A stretch of 64,000 nucleotides of DNA from Cephalotrichum gorgonifer (lineage: Eukaryota; Ascomycota; Sordariomycetes; Microascales; Microascaceae): the NCBI GenBank assembly GCA_900312665.1, contig ONZQ02000009.1, positions 480,420-544,419 of the forward strand, given 5' to 3'. The notes beneath the pieces were generated by a model that was given only the letters and a program-made list of their open reading frames with translations, did no database searches and was not told the origin of the DNA. The position numbers and the translations under genes were made by a program. The stretch's first letter is position 1; every line of letters begins with the position of its first letter. Shown here piece by piece: positions 32,174 to 44,530 of the stretch.

Positions 32174-35100
32174 TTAGGCAACAGACGCGACAACCAAGCC
32201 AGCAACATCCTCCTCCTCGCTCCTTGCAACAATCTTCATCGTAACCCCAGACTTGGCCGAGTACGCCATCCGGATGTTGGCCACTACCCGCCCGCCATTT
32301 ACCGTCTTGCCGAGTAGTTTCAGCGTGTGCGTCGTCTGGTTGACGGGGACATCGGTACCCTCGAGTGCCTGGAGGGATAGCGCCTTGAGGAGCTGTGTCG
32401 TCGCGTCTGTGTCATAGTCAGTCTCCAGTTCACCATATAGCGGCCTGCGTAAACCAATCCGCAGGCGGGTTTCTTTCCAGGGACTTGCTTACCTGCTAGG
32501 CTATTCACGCCGCTCAGTTGCATCGTCTCCTGCGCCTCCTCCCCTGCTGCGCCGACTTGCTCCCAGATGTGACTGAAATTGCTTGCGAAAGTCGGTATCA
32601 CGTAGTCGCTACCCGATAGATCAAACTCTGCCACCTCGTACTCGTCTTCATAGCCCGTCTCCTCCGGCTCACCCGTGCCCGGGTCAATCTCCTTGCTGGT
32701 AAACCTGAGCAAGTTGGAGAACTGCGACACCGGCAGGGAGCCCTCGCCGTTGACCTTCCGGAATGCGACATAGATCTTTCCTGGTTCTCCTGTTGCAAGC
32801 GTCTCCGCCGGGAGGATAAACACCTCCTCGAGCTCTTCCTCGTCCGCCGGCGAAGCGACCACAGATACGTTCTCCAGGACGGTGTCGGGGAGCGTGTTCT
32901 TCACGTCGTATTGTAGGACAATGTGCTCCTTGAAGATGTGCTTCACGACACTCACGACGTACTCCGTCTCCGCCTCCGTCAGCTCCACGGGGATCGAAGA
33001 CTTCAGCACGCTGCCGAACTCCTTCATCTCGGGAATCTGCATGAGCTCCTGCGCGTATCGTTGAGCGGCCGCCGTAGCCGACGCCGCAGCTTCCGCGGTA
33101 GTAGGAGCACCCGTCTTCGCCCCGACCTTGGGGGGCTTTAAGGATGGCGTCGTAGCAGTGAGCTTCTTCGTCCTGTCCTCGGCATCGGCCTCTTCGCGTG
33201 TAACAATCGGAATCTTGGAGATGTCGAACGAGCTGTCGAAAGTCGATTTTTCGTTCGAGGTGACGTACATAACGAGCTGGTTCTCGAAGTACGGAAGAGA
33301 GAACATGCCCTCTGCGGTAGCGAGCCACGTTAGCAATGGGAAAAGGGGGGGGGGAGTGGAAAGAAAAGAAAGGATACAGGGACACGAACCGTTTTTTACG
33401 AACTTGTCCGCCAACTCATCATCCTCGCCCTTCATTAGACTTAGATTGAGCGCGGCGCGGTCGCGAACCTCGTCATCCACATCATCGAGACACCTTGTAA
33501 GGAGTACTCGTACGCTCTTCTTGACTTCAGGATCCTTCTGGCCAACACCAAACTTGCCAAGCGCCGTTACCGCCGCCGCCCTCACGATCGCGTTCTCGAG
33601 GACAACGCGGTTGTAGATGTAACGAATGTACTTCGTAGGCTGCGAAGTCTTGGGCCCCTCGAGTCCAATGAGGTGAAGGATCCGAACCGCAAGTTTGGTA
33701 AACTCGCAGTCCTCGATAAACTCGCACAGGTGGGCGAGAGCCTCCTCCTTAGAGTCCGGCACAAACTTGATGAGATCAAACATGCTCTCCACGACAGCTC
33801 TCTTAAAGTCGTAACCGCCATCATCTCGGAGGATGCTGCTTAGGAAGGTCAACATGCCCGCCTGCTTGCTCGGGAACTTGAGACAGAGTGTTCGGATAGC
33901 CTCGACGATAGTGATCTTGAACTCGTCCGTGATCTCTGACATGAAGCTTGATATCTGCTTCATCAGTCGGTCCACGCTGGCCTCGGTACCTGTCTTGAGG
34001 AGTGTTGTGATCGCAAAGGTGGCAATCGACCGGTTGCTGTTCGAGATGAGAAGTTCGATATCGGGGTTGCAAGGGCTGACAGCATGGGGCTTGAAGGAGG
34101 CTATGCTGTGGAGGATTCGGAGCGCTGCGAACTTGGTAACAGCACGGGGAGAGGTGAGGAATAGCTGGAGCACATGAACGGCCTGGGCCACCTCATCATC
34201 CGTAACATCCCTCATGTCGCAAATAGCCTTGGCCGCCTCAAAGTTGACCATCTCATTCTTGTGCCTGAGCCATCCATCAAGAAGCTGCATCATTGGCCTC
34301 CTAAGGGAAGGGTCTTCTTCAGCGAGCTGGGCAGCCAACCGGACAAGCATGACGCTAGCTGCAGGGCTCTTAACGGCGCCAGCGGCACCAAACTGCTGCA
34401 CCATCTTGACAAGTGCCATCCTGTCATGCATTCGCATCTGGTATAGAAGCCCAATGGCATGGTATTGTGTCATCGTTGAGTTGTTTGTAGGGAGCTGACC
34501 GCCCGAGGAAAATCCTAGCGAAAAGCCACCGGACGACTTCGTGAAGGCGGCGGCTTCCTGTGTCTCGCTCTGCCACCGTTTCACGACGTCCTTGGCGATA
34601 GGAAGGAGGTGGTAGGAGGATACGAGAGCGGCGGATGATACGGAGGGGTTCTTGTCAACAATGGCTGTCTTCATGACGCGTTCGATGGATTGGACAGTCG
34701 TAGCCTAATGCCGTGTTAGTAGAAACACGGGTCCGAGGGCACCATGGCACCATGGCGATATTGAGATCAAGACTCACGTCGATAATGCGGCACAGCGCAC
34801 GGATGGCGTTAGGTCGGTAGATAGCCTCCGCGCTGCCACCCGTGTCCTTCATGATCGTACTCGTAACCATTATAATATCCTCGGCGGAGCTCGCAAGCTC
34901 CTTGATGACAAGGTGCACCATCTGGCGAAGACTAGCATCCTTGTTCTGGAATAGCTTCGAGATACCGAAGAAGAGGGTAGTTGCTTCGTTCGACGGGAAC
35001 TTCTCTCCGGTGTAGAGAAGAAGGGCAATCTTCGTGAGGAGTATTCGGCATTTTCGGGGCTGTATAGGTGAGCTGTTGAACAGCCGTGCTGTTGCGGGAA

Positions 35101-35237
35101 TGCCCATTAGCTGTATCCACGCAGCGTGTCGTCACCGCATCACTGGACCCAGGTAACATACCCTCCTGGAAGACCTGTGTCCTATCAACCTTGACAAGGC
35201 CCAGGTCGGCATCCTCATCTTTCTTGCCGTAGCTCAT
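32174..35237 (-). CDS. SEC21: Coatomer subunit gamma
   Basis: Five exons (35237-35162, 35088-34778, 34704-33390, 33311-32493, 32406-32174) encode 917 residues. Gamma-COP is a core subunit of the COPI coat, which carries Golgi-to-ER retrograde traffic. The adaptin-like HEAT solenoid covers the first 550 residues (ARLFNSSPIQPRKCRILLTK, RPNAIRALCRIID, FEAAKAICDMRDV). The appendage domain follows (LQYDVKNTLPDTVLENVSV, TEAETEYVVSVVKHIFKEHI). The last exon supplies the conserved end (LKLLGKTVNGGRVVANIRMAY). The start MSYGKKDEDADLGLVKVDRT agrees with fungal homologues. The third intron has an unusual donor, GTTCGT, is a multiple of three and has no stop, so its retention would insert 26 residues. 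Confidence 0.95.
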
Positions 35238-38197
35238 TTTGGGCGGTTGTGAGTGAGATGCCTCGTCTAAGCTGTCGTGGTGGTTCTGGAATTGGTGGCT
35301 CGTTCGACCACGTTGCGAGCTTCACTCTGGAAAGGGGCGGGCGGTCAGGCGGTCACGTGATTTATTGCTGGTGGGTGGTCGTCCTGATGGACAGTGCTCC
35401 TCTCACGGAAGGCTGCTCCTCCAAGACTATTAACTAATTCACTGCATGCAACTCAGACAGCATCCCCATCCACTCCGATAGTACCGCCTTGGGGATGCTC
35501 AATTATCCCTTTTCAACGAGCCTGTACATAATTGTCTTGACAAAGGGATCGTCCACTTTCCACTTAAAGACCATACTATTCCCATGGCAACTTCTTTCTA
35601 GTTTCGTGCTGGCTATCAGTGAGAGTAGAAGGATAACGATATGGTACGGGGCGGCTCCGATCTGGAGAGGTAGAAGAAGCCTGTTTGGAGGTGAGGGGAA
35701 CCGTTTTACACCCTGGCGCGAAACTGGCCGACCCGTCGTCCTGGGCGTCTGTATCGCCTCGTAGGTCTATTAGCCTCGAAGCCACTTCTGCACGCAACGT
35801 CCTATTGCTCTGGGCGTCGAAATATATACTATCGTACCTACGAGTAGTCCGGCGGCGGCGCATTTGCTCTTATTTGTACAAAAAAAACACGTGCCAAGCA
35901 TGTCAAATCTTTCCTTGGTCGCCAATGTGGCTGGAGTCGGGGATATTGCGAGGACAACATGTCCCGAGGGGAGGCTACTCCATGGCGCCGCCCCCGCAGC
36001 GAATAAGTAAAGCGCATCTTTGGGCTCAAGAGCTGCAGGATCAAGGCGCGCCGACGACGGTGGTATCAGCTTGCCAGAGGCTGCCCCGCAGTCTCGTGAA
36101 TGGAACCGAAGTTCGCAGCGTTTACGGCCAATGCAATGATGCAAGCTGCAAACACAAGTATGGAGGCGCGTGGTAGTTTTAGGCACTAGCATTGTCAGGA
36201 GGCCAGATTAAATTGGTTGGAGCCCATCTCAATACTCTGCCAACTTCCTATTTGAGACTTGTCGATGAGAAGAACAGGTAATTACGAGCAATCCCTTGCG
36301 TACATATACGCACAAGTACGAATACAAAGCCCTCAGATAGGCTCATGTATGCGATGGTTTAACTAAGAGGATCGAATCATCAAAATGTTTACGAGTTTTG
36401 TACTGAAAGTACTCGGATGTGTAATAGAAGTACAAACCAAAAATGAACCCTCGACCCCCTTTCCTTGTTTCATCTCGCGTATGATGCATAATGTAGCAAA
36501 CTGTACTCGTACTCGCAAGCCCTATGTGCGCTGAAGCAGTCCACAGTCCACGTTACAGAGAGCATGTAGGCACAAGAGGTGTGGGCAGCGGAAAAAGTTA
36601 TGTGGGGGGTTTGAAGTTATACTTTGATGGAAATCGCATGGAAGGACAGATGATATAGGTTTACTCATCAGAGTTCAGTCTGTCAGGAATTTTTTGAGTT
36701 TGGTGAGGCGACTAGCAACACGATGTGTATTTGGTTGACACCAAAAGACCGATCCCAAAACTGCCCATAGTATTTCTGCTGCCTTATTTTTTTTTGCGCC
36801 CACCCCTCGCTGGGTACGCCAAGACTGAGCGCGAAGCGGGTCTGGAGTGGGACCGACATGCCAGGACGACCGCAACATGAAGCTCACGGGTAGGTGCGGT
36901 GCGGACCTGCCGACAAACTAGGAGTCTGTCCACCACAGGCAGGCATAGAGATCGGAAACAAATTTTTTTCTTCGCAAATAAGGCAAGGAGAACAAACTTC
37001 CTTACAAACGTGTATACATGTATAGATGGACGTAGGCAGTTTCTCGACGCCTCCCAGTAAAAAAAAATTGGATGATATGTGCGCGAGTACTCGTAGCACC
37101 TAGCAACGAGAGCCTTGCCAGTCGCCAGGATTGGAGGGGTAATGTTGATACATTGTTTGAGCGAGTACCCCGCCATGGCCTCCCCCTCCCCCCCCACCTT
37201 GCAGAACTGGACTTCGGGTGGGGTCGTGCTTCTGCGCCGCCGTTGTACTCGATACATGCGACCACCTACCTGTATGAAAGCCATACGAGCGCAATCTTCG
37301 TTGCCGCCCCACCAGTTGGGCGATATACAATGGATTAACGCCTAAACATGGAGATTCTCCGCGGTGCTCAACTCGTACTCCGACATGAATCGACTCTCTG
37401 GTGTCCAGGGTGCCGAAGTAAGAAACCCACAGGGAGTACTCGTTCTTGTAGCTTATGATGTCGAGTTATATGGGACCAACTCAGAGGGGGCAAAACAAAG
37501 CTTGGATTGGGAAGGTAGGCAGTCACGCCCTCGCCACCTTTCCCAGAGATGCCCCACCTCCTTCCTGAGATTTGCACGCTTGGTACCTACTGGTACGAGT
37601 ACTCGTAGGAGAGAAAATGCGACGGGCGGCAGAGGATGGAACACGGGCTGCGGCCCCTAGCCTACTGCGAGTATGTATACCGGTTTTCATGATTCCTTCC
37701 GGCCGTGAGTCACATTCCTGTACAGTTAGGCACAACCTGGGGCAACAGGTTGGGCATCTGGCAAGGTACGGGGTACACGAGAGCTACAAGCACTCGTACA
37801 AGATACTAATAAATCACGAGCGTCCATTGGCTGGAAAGACTCTTCTCGACTTGCCCTAAGAGTGGGATGGCGGCTTCCCGGAGGGGGGGGCTGCACAAAA
37901 ACTTTGAAATGTACCCCTCCCAAAAAATTTCTTTGCCCCTCTTTTGAAGCCCCTCCTTCCCAGTCGCGTTTAAAAAAACACCATCTCCCTCTCTTCTTTT
38001 ATCTCCTGCTCTTGACTTTTCTGATCCGTCTAGCACACCGAGGATCGATTTGGCATCCCACTCTGCGTATGTTTTCCAACAATATCCTCATCTTCATCTG
38101 CATCGACAACGCCTGCTTGCGACTGCAATACTGACTTGCGATCCCAGACACAGAAGCCACATTTTTTCATACATTTCAAGCACATCCAACCGTCAAA
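35238..38197. other. 3-kb gene-free region upstream of TEF1
   Basis: Upstream of both SEC21 (leftward) and TEF1 (rightward). No frame over 170 codons and none with a domain. Rich in GTACTTGTAC/GTACTCGTAC-like sequences (for example 36395-36414, 36501-36516, 37081-37095, 37591-37609, 37790-37805). TCACGTGAT at 35354-35362 lies about 120 bp upstream of the SEC21 start. The last 250 bp are pyrimidine-rich, as in strong fungal promoters. Confidence 0.6.
37950..38036 (+). promoter_or_regulatory. CT-rich tract of the TEF1 promoter
   Basis: A pyrimidine-rich segment ending in TCTTTTATCTCCTGCTCTTG about 160-250 bp before the TEF1 start codon. Such CT tracts are typical of highly expressed filamentous-fungal promoters and often precede the transcription start. 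The precise start was not determined. Confidence 0.45.
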
Positions 38198-40315
38198 ATG
38201 GGGTAAGTTATCGCAGAGACATCTCCCCATGAGTTTCCCCCTCATCTCTTCCTCTTTCTTTTCGCCATCCGGAATGGCTCCTATCTTCGTCGTACAATGG
38301 CTAACCCTTCTACAGTAAGGAGGAGAAGACTCACCTTAACGTCGTCGTCATCGTAAGTTCGCGCTTGGATCTTTCACACCCTGGTCCGTTGACATCATGC
38401 TAACAACACCCGACAGGGGTACGTGTTTAACCATGCATTTTCCATCAATCTATCTATTTTCTAACTAGATTCGGCCACAGCCATGTCGACTCCGGCAAGT
38501 CGACCACCGTAAGTTCCTGACAACCCCTCGTTTGGACGTTTGGACAGCCGAGCTGACCATGTTTTGTAGACTGGTCACATGATCTACCAGTGCGGCGGTA
38601 TCGACAAGCGTACCATCGAGAAGTTCGAGAAGGCAAGACTCCCACATTTCCTTCATTTCCACAAGCCACCGCCACATGGCCAGAAAATATTTTCCTTTCC
38701 CCGCGTTTTATTAGCCCCGCCTGTTTGTGGGCCTGGTGAAAACCCCTCCCGTCTGGTCAAATTATTCCGCGGGGGTTTGGCTTGGCCGCAACTATACAGG
38801 CGGTGGCATCGCACAATGAGACTCCAGGGAGCCTTTTGCTAACACACCTTACAGGAGGCTGCCGAGCTCGGCAAGGGTTCCTTCAAGTATGGTTAGTACT
38901 CATCCCACACCCTCGTTATCATATTAATCATCTACTAACCTGTTTTTTTTTTGCAGCGTGGGTTCTGGACAAGTTGAAGGCCGAGCGTGAGCGTGGTATC
39001 ACCATCGATATCGCTCTCTGGAAGTTCGAGACCCCCAAGTACCAGGTCACCGTCATTGGTATGTACTGTCTCCACACTTGTTGATTGGTCGTCGGCGCTG
39101 GTTTGCTAATTGTACTCTTTTCAGATGCCCCCGGTCACCGTGACTTCATCAAGAACATGATTACTGGTACTTCCCAGGCCGACTGCGCTATTCTCATCAT
39201 CGCCTCCGGTGTTGGTGAGTTCGAGGCTGGTATCTCCAAGGATGGCCAGACTCGTGAGCACGCTCTTCTCGCCTTCACCCTTGGTGTCAAGAACCTCATC
39301 GTCGCCATCAACAAGATGGACACCACCAAGTGGTCTGAGGACCGTTACAAGGAGATCGTCAAGGAGACCTCCACCTTCATCAAGAAGGTCGGCTACAACC
39401 CCAAGGAGGTTGCCTTCGTCCCCATCTCCGGTTTCCACGGCGACAACATGATCAACCCCTCCACCAACTGCCCCTGGTACAAGGGCTGGGAGCGTGAGAT
39501 CAAGGGTGGCACCAAGCTCAGCGGAAAGACCCTCCTTGAGGCCATCGACTCCATCGTCCCCCCCAAGCGTCCCACTGAGAAGCCCCTCCGTCTTCCCCTT
39601 CAGGATGTCTACAAGATCGGTGGTATTGGCACAGTGCCCGTCGGCCGTATCGAGACCGGTATCCTCAAGCCCGGCATGGTCGTCACCTTCGCTCCCGCCA
39701 ACGTCACCACTGAAGTCAAGTCCGTCGAGATGCACCACGAGCAGCTCTCCGAGGGTGTTCCCGGTGACAACGTTGGTTTCAACGTGAAGAACGTCTCCGT
39801 CAAGGATATCCGCCGTGGCAACGTCGCCGGTGACTCCAAGAACGACCCCCCCTCCGGTGCCGCCTCTTTCCAGGCCCAGGTCATCGTCCTCAACCACCCC
39901 GGTCAGATCGGCGCTGGATACGCGCCCGTTCTCGACTGCCACACCGCCCACATTGCTTGCAAGTTCTCTGAGCTCCTCGAGAAGATTGACCGCCGTACCG
40001 GAAAGTCTGTTGAGAACAACCCCAAGTTCGTCAAGTCGGGTGATGCCGCCATCGTCAAGATGGTTCCCTCCAAGCCCATGTGTGTCGAGTCTTTCACCGA
40101 GTACCCCCCTCTCGGTCGTTTCGCCGTCCGTGACATGCGCCAGACTGTCGCTGTCGGTGTCATCAAGTCGGTCGAGAAGGCCACCGCCGCTGGCGGCAAG
40201 GTATGTCTTCCTCCAAGTCCCCTTTTCCCCAGGTTGTTTATTATCGGTCCTTTTGCTAATCGTTTGAACTCAATAGGTCACCAAGTCCGCTGCCAAGGCT
40301 GGTGCCAAGAAATAA
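38198..40315 (+). CDS. TEF1: Translation elongation factor 1-alpha
   Basis: Nine exons (38198-38202, 38316-38352, 38417-38418, 38481-38508, 38570-38632, 38855-38891, 38957-39058, 39125-40200, 40277-40315) encode 462 residues. eEF1A delivers aminoacyl-tRNA to the ribosome as a GTPase. The P-loop GHVDSGKST, the DAPGHRDF motif and NKMD are all present, and the ending KSAAKAGAKK is typical. To rebuild GHVDSGK, two bases (GG, 38417-38418) must be retained between two introns, a micro-exon. The fifth intron begins with GC (38633) instead of GT. The other donors are GT. The first exon carries only ATGGG. The dense 5' introns fit the known fungal tef1 arrangement used in phylogenetics. Confidence 0.96.
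38417..38418 (+). other. TEF1: Candidate 2-nucleotide micro-exon of TEF1
   Basis: ATC ends the exon at 38352. An intron 38353-38416 (GTAAGT...CGACAG, with GCTAAC branch site) is followed by GG and then immediately by GTACGT, opening a second intron that ends CCACAG at 38480. Exon C-CAT-GTC follows. Only inclusion of GG gives Ile-Gly-His-Val in frame. Confidence 0.7.
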
Positions 40316-40982
40316 ATTGCCCTCTTGTATTTGAAGGATGCGTGAGCACGTCAACAGGCTTCGTTGTTTTGATGGACGCCAAAGGGTTGGTCCAGGCATC
40401 TGCGGAAGATGGGTCTATCATGTGCTTTAGTATCAAAAGAATAGAACTTCTGGGTGTGATTTCTTTGCCTATTTGTGCCTGATTGGCCTCCTGATGACCG
40501 TAGTCTTGACTGTTGTTGCCGTGTTGTGCTGCTATATGCATCCACCCCACTTCCTTCTTGCCGTAGCGCTCCATATCATGTCGCAAGGATCATATCCAGG
40601 CATGTTGACAACTGTAGGAACGCGCCGAAGGGCGTTCAGTGGGTCCCCAGAGGTACTGTGTGGCCGGCGATTTGGTGGGGATTGGCAGCTAAAGTTCGCT
40701 TTCACATGTCGTCATTGGGGTAACCACGGAGGAGAACGCAGGTGCTGGCTTGGTACGGAATATTGTGCAGCTGAATCTCTGCCTTTCTAAATATCCATCT
40801 AAACACATACCTCCCGTTCTATCATACAAAATCTTCTTCTATAATACAAAACCCACCAGCATGGATTGATTGAGGCAGGCATGTGCCGGGAGGGGCTGGG
40901 GTTGGAGCTGCGGTCAAGTGTCCGGATAGCTCCAAACTTCCACATTTTCACCCCGTGTCGCATTTCCAGACGACAGGGGTCG
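40316..40982. other. Convergent 3' region between TEF1 and SLS1
   Basis: Probable 3' UTRs of both genes. Overlapping antisense frames are short and carry no domain. Confidence 0.6.
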
Positions 40983-43674
40983 TCAAGAATCATCGGGCGA
41001 AAGGTCTAGCGGCCGGGATCCGACCCATGAGAAGTATCTCCCGCTTGCGATACGGAGGACTTCGTCCAGATAACCCCCGGCCATATCTTTGATCGATGCG
41101 TCGGGAGTGATGGCGGTGGCCAGTGGGTGGAGGGAGAGCTGAGCACGGCGACCCTGTTGGCCCCCTTCTATCGAGGTATACGATAGGCTGTGAGCGTGGA
41201 AGGGGGCCGATGACGACGTATGAAGTTCCAGACCCGTGAATAGATACTGCACCTCCACCTCCCCGTCCCCTCCAGCCTCGCCCCCTCCTTCGCGCCGGAG
41301 GAGTGATGGGTGGAGAGGAAGAGAGAAGGACGGTGGGGTGAGTAGATTGCGAGAGAGGTCCAGATCAGCACCCTCGAAGAACGCTCGCAGCGAGGAGCAG
41401 GAGTCTAAAGTCGAGGCGTCCATCTGAGAGACGAGCGACTGCTGGATTGAGACGTCGACCGGGAGGAGAGGGAGGAGGACGTCGGCAGTCCAAGTATACC
41501 GCAGCGCGAACAGCTTCTTCTCCGTCTGGTCCCACCTGAGCGGGCCGTCGTGCTGGTCGGGGACGCGGAGATGGAACTCCAGCGGCGGCGCGGGGCCTTC
41601 ACTGGGCCGGAAGCGGAGGAGGAGGGTGGTCGACGCCGCAGCTTCGTCCGCACCTGTAGCTGGAATTGACGCCAGGGCCGAGATGGGTGGGGCCACAGGT
41701 TTGAGTTTCGCCGGCGTTTCCTTCCCCCAGGGCTCGTATTGTGCCGTCGAGGGGAAGGGATGGAGAAGGTGGCCGAAGGTCGCGGAGGTTCTGGTTATGA
41801 GGGCGGACCAGCCCTCTGGCGCGGGATCTGTGTCGTGTCGGACGAGAGGGAGGTGGAGGGCGCTTGGGGAAATGGTGGCGTCCTGCTCAGAGGATTGTGT
41901 AGGCACCGTCTGGGCCGTAGTATTAGCCTCCGATGCAAGTTCGGGGGTTTCTACCTCGTTGGACTCGGAATCGGCGGCGTCGGATTGTGAAGGAAGCACC
42001 TCTGAGGTGGAGGTTCCTCCAGAGAGTTTTGACTGGCCGGGTTGTACCTGAACTGGCTTGGGCTGAGCGGGACACATAAGTCTCCCCCACGACTGATATC
42101 TTAGGTCCCAGGAAAGCTCGTGGTTATCACCATACTGTCGTACGAGGACAAGATCTTTTTGCGAGACGTTGTTCGCCTTGTCTAGTACCAACTTCACAGT
42201 TCGCCTCCCGTCGGCAGGGGTGGTCGCAGACAAGAGAAGACGGAAGACGATGTGTTGGAGTGATTCAACTGTGTCGGGTCTGTTTTCCGCCGGGAGCCAA
42301 GAGACCCGAATCTAAAAGGAGCTGTTAGAATACAATCCGGAAAATTGGAATAAAGGGGGCAAGGAAGAAAAAAAAAAGGGGGGGGGAGGGGGGAGGGGGT
42401 TAGAGCATACCTCTTCACCCCGCTTTCCGCGGTGCTTCGCAGAAGTACTCTTAGATCCAGTATATTCGATACAGGTATTTGTCAGGGTACTAAGTTGACG
42501 AAGATCCTCGTCGGAGAGTCGCCTAGGTCCAAGAGCCGACAGGGGCGTCGTGGACTCCTGGATCCTCGCCACGAACCTGTCAAGCTGGCCCAGGACTGTG
42601 TCACACTTTGACCGAGTAGCCATTATCTGAATTTTTTCCTTCTCCGGGAAGATCCGTATCCCAGCGCCGTCTCCCAAGGTACTTCGAATGGAATTCAGGG
42701 CTCGACTTTCACCTGTACATGTGTCAGTAACGCGCACAAGGTGGTAAAAGGGGGTGGGCGTCCTTACCGAGTAGAAGATTCAAAATCCGCTGATCAGCAC
42801 TGATCTCAACCTCCCCGGTAAGCGGCGTCTCTTCCACGGCTTGAAGATGCCAACAAGCCCTCATAATCGCTAGCGCCAACTTCTCTTTCATCGTATTCCC
42901 CCAGGGGTAGTCCTTCGGCGGCATCCACGCGAACTGCTTCCGAATCCACTGGTACTGAGGGCGCACGGGATACCGCAGCTGAGCCCTCATATGCCCTGTC
43001 AGCCTCCTCAGAAGGTCACTCCTACCCCTATCCGGCACCGCGTCGCCCCCACCCTTCACCCCGCCCATGAAGTGGCACACGTAATCCTCGAGCTGGCTGC
43101 GTGTGAACCCATCCATGAGCGTGGTGAGGATTCGGCTGAACTGCCGCGCGAGGAGGTCGCTAGAGTCGCTCGGCCGTAGCTCCTCAATGTTCCGCATTGT
43201 CTCCTCGATCGTTAGGTCCTGATCTTGCTCTTCCAGTGTCCGCTCAATATCTAGGTCCTTTACGCGACGCTGCTCCTCGACGATGGTCGGATCCTTTCTG
43301 CTGCTCGCTCGCTCGCGGAGGACGATGGTGTGGCCATCCTTGCCGAGTATCTTCATACCCAGGCTGGGGGTCTCGATTTCGATGCGGCCATGGCTGTGGC
43401 GCCAGCGAGGGCCTCGCGACGGGGGGTGAGGCGCCACTCCGGGGAGGGGATCGGCGAATAAATCGTGCGGATCCGTCTCGGCATCTTTCTCCTCTTTCGG
43501 CCCGGGGGACTTCGTCTTCGAATCGGTATCGTCGTCACGCGCGCTCGTGAGGTATCGCGGCCGGCCGGGCGCTGAGAGAGTCGTCGTCGCGAGCGTCAGC
43601 CCGGGCCGGCTCATGCGGAGCTGTGCCCGGCACGATAAGCATATTCGGCCCGCATGTGTGGCCCTGGAAAGCAT
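40983..43674 (-). CDS. SLS1: Sls1-like mitochondrial inner-membrane regulator
   Basis: Three exons (43674-42768, 42712-42411, 42311-40983) encode 845 residues. The N-terminus is a basic presequence (MLSRATHAGRICLSCRAQLR), followed by a charged, disordered stretch and the block SRILTTLMDGFTRSQLEDYV typical of fungal mitochondrial inner-membrane-bound regulators. The middle has ISADQRILNLLLG joined by splicing to GESRALNSIRSTLGDGAG. The C-terminal domain contains YQSWGRLMCPAQ and a long variable insert. Yeast Sls1 associates with mitochondrial RNA polymerase and the inner membrane and coordinates transcription with translation; the role here is inferred from that family. No strong membrane helix was seen, so association may be peripheral. 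The gene is divergent from an LYR protein gene 331 bp away. Confidence 0.78.
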
Positions 43675-44005
43675 TGAAAATATTAATAAAATATATGGTA
43701 AGAAAGAAAGAATACGGGCGCTTGATATGTCGCTCTGGAGAGCCTGTCATTCCATTTACTCGAAAGCTCCGATCTCTTTTCTTCGTCACAAAATCCTTAT
43801 CGATAAGAAACGAGGTTTTCTAGCCAATGCAGCGCGTGCGCGTGCCGTGTGCAGCCAATTGTTGAAGGGATCCACTCTTCTTCAACTTGCCTTACATCAC
43901 ATCACGTCTTTTCTTACCCGTCCGCCGCCGCTCTCCCGTCCTTCCGTTGAACCCAAGCCCCCACCACCATAGATCGGGACATACCAACTCCCCAGTATTC
44001 CAATT
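43675..44005. promoter_or_regulatory. Divergent promoter between SLS1 and the LYR-motif gene
   Basis: The two start codons are 331 bp apart and transcribed outward, and both products appear mitochondrial. The left part is A-rich and the right part CT-rich (TCTTCTTCAACTTGCC-like), consistent with separate initiation zones. No specific operator was identified. Confidence 0.55.
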
Positions 44006-44530
44006 ATGCCTAGTCAGGAAGTTGTCCACGCCTACCGCCACCTCTACCGCGGACTGCTCCGGGCTGTGCAGTACTCCTCACCCGCACGACATACAGCGCG
44101 GGATCAACTCCGGCGGGCCTTTCGCGAGCCTGGCGGGCTGGGCGGACGCGGCGGGGACGGCGGCAGCTCACGGTTAGACAAGAATGGCATTAAGCGGACT
44201 CTTTGGTTCCTTGAAGCAGCGAGGAGAGAAAAGGGATTGGAGCATAAGATTTTAAAGAATCTACTCACGGTCGCTCATCACCGCTCGGAGGGGGACAAAA
44301 CGCCGTGGAAGACGGTACAGATCGATATGGCCAGAGTAAAAAAGCGCTCTAGCAACTCGTAAGTCTTTGGCTTTCTTGATATCAAGCCTTCTTCGCTGTT
44401 GCTATTGAGAGAACGAGGGGTAACTAATGGTCGCTGGTCTAGGGACGACGGAACAAAGGAATTACCGTTTCGTCATTATGATATGACGGTAGCCATGCTG
44501 AACAAAACCATGGGGCTATGTCTGCGCTGA
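44006..44530 (+). CDS. LYR-motif protein (DUF1763-like), probable mitochondrial
   Basis: Two exons (44006-44358, 44443-44530) encode 146 residues. The LYR tripeptide is at residues 13-15 within VHAYRHLYRGLLRAVQYS, followed by ARDQLRRAFREP, the F-containing helix typical of LYR proteins. After a Gly-rich loop, LEHKILKNLLTVAHHR forms the third helix. Exon 2 supplies the conserved ending YDMTVAMLNKTMGLCLR. LYR proteins bind the mitochondrial acyl carrier protein and act in respiratory-complex assembly, Fe-S delivery or mitoribosome assembly. The specific partner is unknown. DUF1763 membership is recalled from the pattern and not checked. Confidence 0.8.

Noticed and set aside
35685..36192. 163- and 140-codon frames on opposite strands
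   Set aside because: They overlap each other, show no coding bias and contain no recognisable motif.
38469..38480. Alternative TEF1 acceptor at CTAACTAG giving extra residues before the P-loop
   Set aside because: It would insert Phe-Gly-His-Ser ahead of HVDSGK and break the conserved IGHVDSGK sequence.
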